NCBI GenBank assembly: GCA_964432485.1
Contig: CAYSNP010000011.1
Coordinates: 1-50,911, forward strand
Source: CAYSNP01 sp964432485
Lineage (GTDB): Bacteria; Bacillota; Clostridia; Christensenellales; DTU072
DNA: 50,911 bases
Direction of reading: 5' to 3'
Under the pieces are notes generated by a model. That model searched no databases. It had not been told where the DNA came from and saw only the letters and a list, made by a program, of their open reading frames with translations. Position numbers and translations under genes: made by a program. Shown piece after piece: positions 16,285 to 27,700 of the stretch (position 1 is the first letter of the stretch; every line of letters starts with the position of its first letter).

Positions 16285-17519
16285 CTTTCATCAGTAACAA
16301 CCTTTTTCTTTTCCGCTACTTGCTTATTTTCCTCAATTAGCTCCGTCAACTGCTTATCAGAGCCTTCTTTTAGCTTTTGCTCTCTAGCTTCTTTTTCTGC
16401 CTCTTCTTCATCTAACCTAATAAGCTGACTGATATAGTCATGAATAAAGGCTACTGCGGGCACGCCTAAAAAGATGCCGACGAATCCAAATAGCGCGCCT
16501 CCTACTATCACGCTTGCTAAAATCCAAAAGGCATTAAGCCCCACATTTTTGCCCACTATAATAGGGTAGGTTGTAACTCCTTCGATTTGCTGAAGGATGG
16601 TGGAAAATATTAAAAAGACAAGTGCTTTAGTAGGGTCTACTGCAAATATTAGTATCACAGAAGCAATAGCGCCAATATACCCGCCAATCATAGGAATTAA
16701 ATTGACGAATCCCATTATTACAGCTATCAAGGGCGCATAGGGGATGCGCAGTATTGCCAGCCCTATATACATTACTATGCCAAAAATAATAGCTTCTATC
16801 ACTTGTCCGCCAAGGTAGCGGCTAAACTTTTTAACAGCCAGATTAAGAGCTGCAATCAATCTTGCAACCTTGCCTTTTTCCAGCTTATAATATAAGATTT
16901 TGTCTAGTTGGACTAATAAGTTATCTTTGGTGGCAAGAATCAATATAGCTAAAAAGAATCCTAAAAATATATCTACTATGCTTTTGACAAACCTACTGGT
17001 ATAGTCCATAATATTTGGCATTAATTTGCCGAAGTTTTGTGTTATATCTCCCATATACTCTTGCAGATTGCTAATAAACCAGGCTAGAACTTGATTGGAC
17101 CTGCTAAAATTCTTTTCTACAAACTCTTTAATGCTAGTTGTCAATCCCCTGCTGCTGGCTATAATTTGAGGTATAATCAAGTAAATTATAGCGGCGAAAA
17201 AAATAACAATAACTAAAATAGTACAAAACAGGGCTAAGTGTTTTTTAGCCCTTTTAGATTTCAATTTAGCAAAAACTTTCTTTTCGAAAAAGTTTAAGGG
17301 CAAGTTAAGCACTAAGGCAAGAATAAGTCCTATAATTATAGGGCGAAATGCTTTAAGCAGGATTTTTAATAAATTAAAACTAGTTTCAAAATTAAATATA
17401 AAGAAACTTAGCAAGCCTATAAGCGTCAGCTTTAACAAAAAACCTTTATCAATTTTCGCCATAACTTTATTATATGCAGACTTGTTATTCCTATAAAAAA
17501 AGGATAGCATTTCTACCAT
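16281..17519 (-). CDS. AI-2E-family transporter (permease)
   Basis: Up to 412 aa, with about eight membrane segments arranged as in the AI-2E transporter family (PF01594): an N-terminal pair (about 30-75), a pair around 90-110, a long soluble loop, then segments at about 180-200 and 235-360, including IIFGIVMYIGLAILRIPYAPLIAVIMGFVNLIPMIGGYIGA and the FVGIFLGVPAVAFIHDYI end. A charged Glu/Lys-rich tail follows. Family members export autoinducer-2 or act as ion antiporters; the substrate is unknown here. The start is uncertain: ATG 17519 and ATG 17510 both lie inside the terminator hairpin of the upstream operon, and ATG 17462 has no good Shine-Dalgarno. Confidence 0.85.
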   Translation of the reverse strand: MVEMLSFFYRNNKSAYNKVMAKIDKGFLLKLTLIGLLSFFIFNFETSFNLLKILLKAFRPIIIGLILALVLNLPLNFFEKKVFAKLKSKRAKKHLALFCTILVIVIFFAAIIYLIIPQIIASSRGLTTSIKEFVEKNFSRSNQVLAWFISNLQEYMGDITQNFGKLMPNIMDYTSRFVKSIVDIFLGFFLAILILATKDNLLVQLDKILYYKLEKGKVARLIAALNLAVKKFSRYLGGQVIEAIIFGIVMYIGLAILRIPYAPLIAVIMGFVNLIPMIGGYIGAIASVILIFAVDPTKALVFLIFSTILQQIEGVTTYPIIVGKNVGLNAFWILASVIVGGALFGFVGIFLGVPAVAFIHDYISQLIRLDEEEAEKEAREQKLKEGSDKQLTELIEENKQVAEKKKVVTDES

Positions 17520-17525
17520 CCTTTT
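17495..17525 (-). terminator. Terminator of the giant-lipoprotein operon, overlapping the next start codon
   Basis: Minus-strand stem AAAAGGAT/ATCCTTTT (17525-17518 with 17505-17498), 12-nt loop, and a run of seven T ending at 17495. It lies 26 bp after the stop of the 375-aa gene. The first ATG of the AI-2E-family ORF is in its stem and the next in its loop, so termination and translation start may compete. Confidence 0.75.
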
Positions 17526-17550
17526 GAAAATATATTTTCTGCTCTAATCA

Positions 17551-18678
17551 TTATAGCAATGGGTCATCTATAAACCATAGCTCACGGATACCTTGCTCTA
17601 CAACATCTTTATTATAAGAAATATATGTATTAGAGCTTGATGCTGTTTTACCTTGTAAGGGGAAGGCGAGGACTTGTAGCTCTCCTATCCAAGACTCAGA
17701 GCAAGACCATCTACGCATGTAGCCGCTTTTATAAACTTCTAACTCTATAATCAGATAATCAAATGATATAGCTTTAATCATTGATGCAGTATTTTTAATG
17801 CTTTGGGCTTCGAAACCTGTTGACTCCTCATTGCAAACTACATTAAACTTAACATTATAATATTCATCGTCGTTTTTATCTTTATCTTTTACAATCTCTA
17901 TACTGTCAAGCTCTATAGTGCTCTTATTAATGGTATGCTGAGTCTTTTCCGGAGCTGTTAATCCATACTCATCACCCCAGCTTTCATCGTACCCTCTTTT
18001 TTTGCCTTCGGCAATATCTCTTGCAGTATCAGCATCAATTTTTGCTCTTTCCGTAAACTTAATTTTATTTGCATTAAATGTAGCGCTGCCCCCTTCATAA
18101 TCTAATACTGCGCTGCCTTTTATCCCTTGCCAATGAGTCCTGCCCTCAGGCGCATCACATTCTCTTTCGGCATTTGTCAATGCGGCTGCTACCACTCCTT
18201 TAAGAGATACTATAGCTGCAGGACCTTTAACTTCAGATATTTGCGAATAAAACTCATAATATCCATAATATGAGAAAGGTCTTTCTTCATCATCTGAATG
18301 AATCTTAAATGAACGGTTGTAGACATCCATATAGCCGCCAATAGTATCGTCAGGCACTCCGCCATAACCGCCGCCATAAGACCTTTCTGCCCTGTAAGGT
18401 GCAGTAAAATAAGTATAGCAACCCATCCTATAAATAGCATAAGCGGCTTCTAACTTTTGGGCATCTGTTGCGCCGTCTGCCAGTCCTTGCTCTGCTACTG
18501 CTACAAATCTAGAGCCATGATCAACAAAACCCGATGCGCTTAAATCAGGGGCTTCGCCGAATGTGGGCAATAGTAGCACGGGTTCATTGGGCGGAGGAAG
18601 TTCTTCTTGTCCAAGAACTAATCCGGCCGCCAGTGCGCCCAATAGGACTACTACTAAGATAACTTTAAACCATTTCAT
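17551..18678 (-). CDS. Secreted or membrane-anchored protein of unknown function
   Basis: 375 aa. An N-terminal hydrophobic segment (about residues 4-23) looks like a signal peptide or anchor, with no lipobox. The remainder has no recognised domain. Visible features are a Tyr/Gly-rich stretch around 125-140, a mixed alpha/beta-looking middle, and a C-terminal region (about 245-375) of predicted beta character containing several Cys. GAAGGAGA lies about 7 nt before ATG. It follows the 3470-aa giant by 26 bp and is the last gene before the operon terminator, so it is probably co-expressed with the two giants and may act with them at the surface (inference). Confidence 0.7.
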   Translation of the reverse strand: MKWFKVILVVVLLGALAAGLVLGQEELPPPNEPVLLLPTFGEAPDLSASGFVDHGSRFVAVAEQGLADGATDAQKLEAAYAIYRMGCYTYFTAPYRAERSYGGGYGGVPDDTIGGYMDVYNRSFKIHSDDEERPFSYYGYYEFYSQISEVKGPAAIVSLKGVVAAALTNAERECDAPEGRTHWQGIKGSAVLDYEGGSATFNANKIKFTERAKIDADTARDIAEGKKRGYDESWGDEYGLTAPEKTQHTINKSTIELDSIEIVKDKDKNDDEYYNVKFNVVCNEESTGFEAQSIKNTASMIKAISFDYLIIELEVYKSGYMRRWSCSESWIGELQVLAFPLQGKTASSSNTYISYNKDVVEQGIRELWFIDDPLL

Positions 18679-18704
18679 ACACTGTTCTCCTTCAATATAA
18701 AAAC

Positions 18705-21700
18705 TTAATTTAATTTTAGCAAATCCTTTGCATTGCTCTTAAATACATTTTCAATAAGGTAGCCCTTGCTTGGGTCAAGCAAATCCTCTTCTATAGATGC
18801 TACCGCATATTTATTGCCGGTAAAATTATTGCCAAACAACCTAAGATTGGCAGAATGATAGCCAATATAAAGGGCGTAGTCTATATTGCGTAAGAAGCTG
18901 GAGTTATAGCACTCCACCTGGCCTTTCATAACCCTGATACCTTGAGCGTTTTCTTCCAGTCTGCTTTGCTCCATGCTTATTGAGCCGCCCGGCATATATA
19001 TACCTAGCGCATAACCTTTTATTAAGGTGTCTTGGACCTGAACATTGCCTGCAAACTTTACATCAGTAACTACCGCATTGGCATAAGTTGCGCCTGAATT
19101 GTTAATGAATTCGCATCTGCTAATCTTAATACCTGACATACCGGCGCCAATTGACAAGGAATTAAAGTTGCTCTTAGCATAAAAACGGGCTATATCAATA
19201 GTTAGCGTGCCCTTATTAACCTGTAAAGAATCAAAGACTGTGCCTATTACATACTCGCCATTCTGCAAACTGTAAGCCCCAATTATAATAATTGCAGCAT
19301 TTTTATTTAGCTCAATATCACCGTAGTCGCCTGCTGTTAAATACCAAGTTATTTGCGGAGAGGAAGTGGAGTCGTCAAGGGCTTCTATTGCCGCAAGCAG
19401 CTCGTCCCTATTAAGAATAACTTGATTTTGACCTGTGGTGCTAGGAGCTATCCTAAGAGTGCCTTGCTGATATATAATATTGTAATTGGTATGACTGAGT
19501 CCACTAAAGGTAATTTCATAATCACCAATTATAGACTTGCTGGTAGCAGGGGTAGACACTATCAAAGTACCAAAATCTGATGCTCTGTCATTACGCTGCA
19601 GTCCTTCATAAGTGACCTTGCTACGAATAAAGTCTGCAGTAAAGTCTTGGAGATATTCGACCTCTATAATCCCTGCGTTCACAATCAAGTCCCTTTTTAC
19701 AATGGAGAATTGTCCGAAAATTGTAGTATCAGAAGGGTAATTCTCGCCCCCGTTTATTTCCACACGAGCAGTATATGTGCCTACATTTTTTACAGGATTG
19801 GGCGAGTCTACCACAGTCCCATAAGAGTAATAATACTTAACTGACATATCCAAAGGCAGAATCTCAGGAAGCCCTGTAATCTTACAATGCTGAGCAGTAC
19901 TGTCATAAGGTATTTCGCCTTCTATTTCATAGTTGACAACAGCTTTGTGTATTGTAATAGTTGTGCCGAAAGTAGTCTGCAAGGAAGTTGTGTAATTTAG
20001 CTGTTCAGGAATAGTAATTACCATTTCATAAATGCCGGCATTATACAGCGGGCTGGCTATGCCTTCCTTCAAATACTCTACATTATATAAGCAACCTTCG
20101 GGCAATCCCGTTATTATGGGAGAGAATATAGTACCGCTAAAATAGTATATCATTACATTATTGCCTGTAGTTTCATTTATATAAACTAATTCACTGCCTG
20201 TAATAATCTTTTTATTAATACGGAAAGTATAAATAAGCTCGCCTTGTACATTGTAATCATTAAACGAAAGTTTTAAGTAATAATAGCTACTTTCCGGTGT
20301 AGTAGCGGTAGGTTGCTCCATAAACCAAGTTGTTCCGTTGAGAGAATATTGCACTAAGTAATTTATGTTTTGATTAGAGCCGTCCTCACGAAGGAATCTA
20401 TCAACATCTATCTCCAAAGGCACTTCTTCACCGCTATACTCTCTTTCTAACCATTCAGGAGCTATCCTGACATTTTCTTCAGAGATATTGATTTTGTCAA
20501 TGATTACCGTAAGAGCCAGTGCGCTATCTTCATTAAATGCGTTTTTATAATAGCCAAAGATAACATAAGTACCTGCACGCCTAATATTTACAGATGACAT
20601 ATCCCACATTAGCGGATAATATATATTATTTAATTCTGCTTCCGGCAGTAAAGACTGTATTAGCGGAGTGCCTATCTCATGCGATATAGAAGTCTGCGTA
20701 AGTGCAGGAGGAGTATCTAAATGTGTATATACATAAGTCCTTAAAGGCATCTTGAAGGTCAAAGGGAATGATCTGGTGTCAAGAATTGAACCTCCTAAAT
20801 CAGGGCTTGCGCCGGATATTGAATAACTGCAGTCCAGCACCGCTTGATTAAGGGCAAAGTCATAAGTTATATCAATAATATTAATAGTATTATTTGTAGA
20901 GATTGCAAGGTGTTTAGGTACAAGCGCAGCTTCTTTCCCCGGCATATAAACACCGCCTTGCGTGGTGGCAACAGATATATAGTCATATACACTTGTGCCT
21001 TGCATATGAGATGCTTCATCATAATAGCGCAGAACAGGATCTACCACCGCAATATTAAAGTAGACTATATCTAAATCATATTCTATCCCCATCCTAGCCC
21101 CAATATTGGGATAAGAATCCACTTTATTGACATTGATAGTAGCAAGGTCTAACGCATTGAAAACTAATGGGATAAGTTGCCACGAGGTATCATTGGAATC
21201 AAAGGGATTGACAAAATGATAATAAATAGAAGAAGGCAACTGCGAGGCAAGGGTATGCCCTTTAAGTATATAAATTGTTCCGCCATTAAGAGGCGCAACT
21301 TGTCCTTGCGGATTAAGCACATTTATATGTCGGGGTATAACCTTAAAGTCAATATTAAAACTTTGGGCAAATAGCTCTATGGTAGCATTGATATACATAT
21401 TCTGTTCACCATAGCTGCCATTGATAAATAGCGGATTGGTAAGTAGCGAACTATTATAACTCCATTCCAGATTATCGTAAACCCTGTCCAAAATCTCATC
21501 CCTATACCTAACCCCAATACTGGTCGGGAAGTGTACATTATAGGGGTCAATATAGTAATCAGGGGTAGCCAAGTGAACATTGGCAGCAGAGCTGATAGTA
21601 GTTTCTACAATATCCTTTTTCATTACATTAAACTTTGTAGAAAGCAGTGGGCTTACGCTATTAATCCTTGCAGAAACTATTGCATTCCCCATTTCATCTT

Positions 21701-24700
21701 GCACAGAAACTTTATAGCTGGCAATAGCTATATTAAGAGGGCTGCCCTCAGGTGTGCCTTCTAAAGTAATCGCATTGCCGCCCATATTCCATTTAATATC
21801 TACAAGATCAAGTATATACTTGTAATTTTGGATAGCTACTGCATAAAAGCTACTATCCCCTACATAATCTTTGAATTTAACTCTTAGGGATGCAGGCAAA
21901 ATATACTCGCCTGCTTCCTCATCATAAATGGCCAAATTGATAGGATTAATACTGCCTGTCAAGGAAGGCAATAAGTAGTAGCCCGGATTTTCCTGATCTT
22001 GAACAACAGAATAGTTGGGCAGATTAGTAGAATATCTTAAAGGCGTCCTATCCAGATAGTATACAGTTACATTGATTACTTGAGGTGTACTTTCGAATGG
22101 ATATAATGTAATAGTAGCATCTCTTTGCCCGCCATTAAATATAACGTCGTAAACATTTTCGCTCCATTCGATTGGTATCTTACCTAACGAGCCGCCGGAA
22201 TGAAACGCTTCTGCAGTTTCGGGCAATACAGGATTGAGCGGGTCAATTACAAACTTAGGCGTTTCAGCACCGCCAATATCGTATCCCAGATTTAGCGCAG
22301 TAACTATTATTAGAGTAAAAGCATAATTGTATCCTTGAGAAACAATTCGCTGAGTCTTAAAAGCGTTGCCTAAACTTATTTTGCCTACTTGCTGCTCAAA
22401 GCTGATTTCTATACTGTCATCCCAAAATATAGAATGTCTCTTTTGAATATCCGTTAGCTCTCGCTTTTCAGAATAAAACATTACATAAACATAAGTGCCG
22501 GAATCATCCTTTTCGAACTTCATAAAGAAGTGCTCTAATACAGTATCTTGGCTAAAAGCATTAAATCGAAATCTATTGTTAGGTAAAGGTGTGTTGCCTT
22601 GCTCGTCCAGGAATACGCCTTTGAAGGCCCATTTGGTTACGCTAATGGTAACATAAGCTACCTCGCCTACAAATCCGTTATTGGTTAAGTATCCGTCCCT
22701 TTGCGTAGCGGACATGCCCTGAATGCCTATCTCATTATCGTCAATATTCCAATGGATAACAGGTATCACAGGCATGCCGAAGGTGAGATATTCGGCGGGT
22801 AAATCTACAAAAGCCAAGGCTTGTACCTCATTGCTTATATCGCTGACCATGCCGCCAATGGGGTCTCCGAAATGGTGACTGGCATAATATGTGCCTTGCA
22901 ACGACCTATTAAGCACTATTACCGTAATTTGGAATGACTGAGGAGCCAGCCCTTCACCATATCCTGAAAGTGAAGAGTAAAAAGTATAAGTTCCGCCGAA
23001 GTATGTAATTTCGAAGTCATCATCATAAGTCCAGTCCACATCGATATAAATATTCTCACCTTGCTCAAAAACTGCATTGATATTGGAAGGAACTGTATGG
23101 GTGCTTGAGTCATAGGGGTCAATATAATATACTTTGTTCAAATTGATATAGCTTACGCCGCCCACGCTATATGCGCCCTCTACCGGCAAGGAAGTCGTAA
23201 CTTTATTTGGGATAAAGATATCGGCAAGTGTTCTGTCTTGGAAATAAAAATCTATAAGCACCTCATGACCGTCGCTAAGAATTAAAGTAATTTGCAAATC
23301 ATTGCTTGGTTCGCCTTCTAAGATATGACCTAAATGATTATAAGATATAGAGGTGATAGGCTCACCGTTCCATTCATAGTGGAAATTGTCTGCTGTTTTA
23401 GTCATTGCTATAGATTGAGCACCGCCATTAAAGACCATCACTATACTGTCAGGAAGTACAAAATTGCCGCCAAAGTTATCTACATAAGGGTCTATATAAA
23501 TATGGTTTTCGCCCGCACTAGGATGGCTGACAGGTATTACTTGAGGTATATTATACTCTGCATCTGTTAGCTCGTTAACTGTTAAATAAAGGCTAATAAT
23601 CTGTACATCATCCCCAAATCCATAAATTAGAGCCTCTGCAATCTTTGTCTTAGGATAGCCTAACGCCCCTATCGTATCAAGGTCAGCTTCTAAAATAGTC
23701 CATTCGATATCAAATACTATTTGCTCATCCATATAGAAAGAAGGAGTAGGTATAGGCTTAATTTGAGTAGGTAACTTGCTAATATCAAAGTTGCGATAAC
23801 TATATATATTATTGATTACTATATTGCCATTGGTAATATTATAAAGAGAGTCTTGCGCAGTAGCATTATAATAAGTATCTTGAATATCAGCTTTTTGGAA
23901 AACAAGTATTTTTTGCAGCTGAATGTTATTAGGCAATTCTGTTACAAGATAATAGGATGCTCCTATCTCCATTGTTAAATCGCCAAGCAATATATTATTA
24001 ACAGGTTGTCCTGCCGGGATATCGCCTATTTGAGTACGAGCATACCATATAATATCAGTATAGCGAATTTTGCCCGAATACTCATAATCTACCTCTAAAT
24101 CGCCTGTGATTGGATAGCCTGTAGGATATAAATAGTTGCCATCTTTGTCAAAAAGCGAAATGTTTTCGTAAAAAGTAGGAGTTATCGGCTGGTCTTGTTT
24201 TGTTTCGATATTTAAGATAAAGCCGTCAAGGTTGCTACCTGTGCTTAACTTAGTAATATCAAAGGCGCAATTGGTTATACTTACTTCATTGTTAAAGATT
24301 TGTGAGTTAAACTCTTGTTCTGTGCCAAGATTAAATACAGGTCTATAAGTACCAAACTCGCCATTGGCAAATCTTACTGATACTTCGCTAAGCACATCAT
24401 TAAGATAAGCATAAGGCAATATGTTTCTGCCTGTTTCCGGGTCGGTAAGCGCAAACACTTTGTGTAAATTGATTTGTATAACTTTGTTTACCAAATCATA
24501 ATCCACAGTAATTAGTTCGGGGTTGTCAATAATCCTTGAGAATTCTATACCGTCTAGTGTTCTAGGTAAAATATTAAAGGTACAAGTGACTTCCTGCTGA
24601 TTTGCTTTACCTTGGAAAATATAGCCTTTTAACTGAATAGAGCCTGCAGAAGATAAGGTAAGCATATCCTGTAATGTGTCAATATTGCTCCAAGTTACAG

Positions 24701-27700
24701 GTAGACTCTCATACTCGAAGTTGTTAGCTCCGTCCGACATAAATACCGTAATTGTATTAATGCCTGCAACTATTTTATCATATAAGGTTTTAGAGGCGGG
24801 TTTATAAGTATCTATAACAAAATTTTCTATTTCGTTATCTACTATGCCTCCTATACGCCCGGACAGCACTGTACGCCTGAGAATATTAAGTGTCAGGAAT
24901 ACGCTTTGCTCTAGAATTCCGTCGCCCTTTTCTACAAAAGTAACTATCTCTATAGTAGGATTGTAATTAGAGCCCGTAGCCACAAACTTAGTATCATTGT
25001 CAATGCTAACCCATTCGCCTCCTACTTGCATCTTCCAAGCTGCTTGGAAAGTAGCTTGTTTGTTATCGTGGAAAGTAAGGGTAAAGGATTCGGGCAACTG
25101 TAGCGGAGCATAAGGGTCTATATCTAAGGTAAGTACATTTTCGGCCAATCCATTTATCTTGATAGAAGTGTACATAGCTTCTAAGTTTCTCACAAGCAAA
25201 ACAATTTCTTCCCTTATTGGATTGTCTAACTTATCTCTGCCATCTCCAATATAGCCTACAACCTTAAAATAAGTTTCGCTACTGTTGGGATGCAGTATTA
25301 TGCCCTCCGGGCTCAATAGCGATGATGCTTGCCAAACAATGGGATATGCCCTCCTGGATGTCACGCCCGCATATTCTACCTCAATTTCTATAAGTGAAGG
25401 TATGGGAGAGCTATCATAAGGGTCAAAATTGTATGCTTCTGAAAGTGCATAACCGGGAAAAGCAGCTAAAGAAGGCCAAACGCCAACAGTATCAATCCTG
25501 ATAATCTCGCCGTTTTCATCGAATTCATAACTGATTACAGCTTGTATTTGATTGACAGCCTCACCCACTTGCCTGCCGGGGATATCTACTTCTATATATA
25601 ACCCACCGCCCGATTGATTGCCAATTGAAAAATAATAATCCAAATCCTCTGCAATGCCAAATACAGTCCTGGTTGTTTTCTCCGAAGTGCCTTGGAAAGG
25701 ATAGCTTTGGGGAGTTGTGCCGCTAAGGTTGTTAGCTACAGGACGATCCCAAATAAAGGGGAAAGGCCAATATCCATTAAACTTAGGGTCACTGCCAGGA
25801 TTATAAGTTGCATCATAAGCCTCTTGCATCTCCTCAGACTCGATTACAATGCGATATGTGCCATCCTTAAAGTAAAGTCGAATCTCTCTGCCCGGTATAC
25901 TATATGAAGGAATGGCATAAGACGCTGCAATAAGCGAATCTACGGTATATTTGCTCTTTTGCTCACCTTGAATTTGAATATATTCTGCTTGTTTTGCCTT
26001 AACAATTACTTTAAGACCTATCTCTAAAGTCTTATATCTACCTTTAACATAATACTTTCCGCCATTGTGGGAAATAGCATCTAAGGTAAAGTCCCAAAGA
26101 TAAGCACTAGAATCAATATCCCATTCAAAATCCTCTAGCACAACAGGATTATCATCTTTGCCTACAAATTGATTAGAGCCAAAAAATAGCTCAAGAGGTG
26201 TTTCATATATCGGGTCATAAGTGCCCTTGCCTTGCAAGTTCATTAGCGCATAATAGTATGGGTCGATTTCGATTTGTTTTACAATAGGTACATTACTGCG
26301 AATATTGTCTTCTATATCTATTGGATAAATAACCCTATTTAATACTTCTATCTGTCTACGAAATCCTTTTTCGCCAATGCTTCCCTTACCTATTATAATA
26401 TTGTAATAGGTGAGCGGCATACCGGTAATTTGAATATGATATGGGCTAAAGTCTTCAATTTCATACTCTATTTCGCCCTTAGTGCCATCCTCATATATCA
26501 CACTTATCTTATCGGGTAAAGGCTGCTCATCTGCTGGATCAATTATAAGATGGCCTTCAGCTAAGTCAAGATCAACAATCTCTTTAGTGCCATACTCGGT
26601 ATCGTTTATAAGCATTGTATAGGTCACCACTCCGCCAAACAACTTGGCTTCGGGCTTATACAGATATGTTCCGGGCTTGAACTTTGCGCTTTCGCCAATA
26701 AAAGAAAGTTTGAAAGTCTTTGTTAGGGTGCCAAAGCGTACATCTACCTCATCCAGCCATACCACCTCGTACATAGATTGGAACTCCCTTACCAAACCTT
26801 CGTCAATGATAAGTACAGGCTCGGGATAATCTTCTTCGTTTACTACAATCTCCTCTGCTTCAAAGCTGATATGGGCTGTTAAGTGCATACTTAAATTGCC
26901 TATGCCTATAAGATCTTTAAGCGGGTCTTTATTGCCATGAGGATTGATTGCTATTACTATACCGTCATCTTTTACGGTAGTGATAGCATTCTTCATTAAA
27001 GCATTAAACAAAGTGGAGATAGAGCCTTCGGCAAAGGCAGATCCGCCGTCTGCAAGCTCCTGCAATTGATTTACAATAGCACTCTTGGGCAAAACAAAAC
27101 TTATGCCATAACGATAAAGGTCAATATAAAGCATATCTCCGTGAGGAGCATAAATGCTGATTATTTTTGGATTGTCGGGATGGTCAAAATCCTCTTGATT
27201 TTGAGTAATATCCTTGATAATACAATAGAATTGATTGCCCCCTGCTTCGGAGCCTGAAATTTCTATACCCAAAACTTGGTCGCTCCGTAAAAGATAAGGG
27301 GTATTAGTCCCTGTTATATCGCCTATAAATGCTCCTAAAATAGTAGAAAGGTCTACCCCAGCCGCAGCCCCTTGTCCAATTGGCTTTATTTGTCCTTTTA
27401 TATTGTACTGAATTTCTTCAGGCTTAACAATATCTTTATAATGTAAAGGGTCAAAATCTTGAGGATATTCTATAACAAAACTCTCCCGCTCTACTTCTTG
27501 ACGATAAATACGAAACCTAAGCAGCACAATCTCTTCAGCTACTAAAGCAAGGGTAATCTCTTTGGTCTCAAGATTGTAACTTAAAGATATTGCTACATCC
27601 TCTAGGTTCACCTCACCAAAGATAAAGTTAAGCAATTCTTCTGTTAAACCAAAGAATTCTCCAATAGATTCAATTATATTGATGTCTTCTTTGTCTGTAA

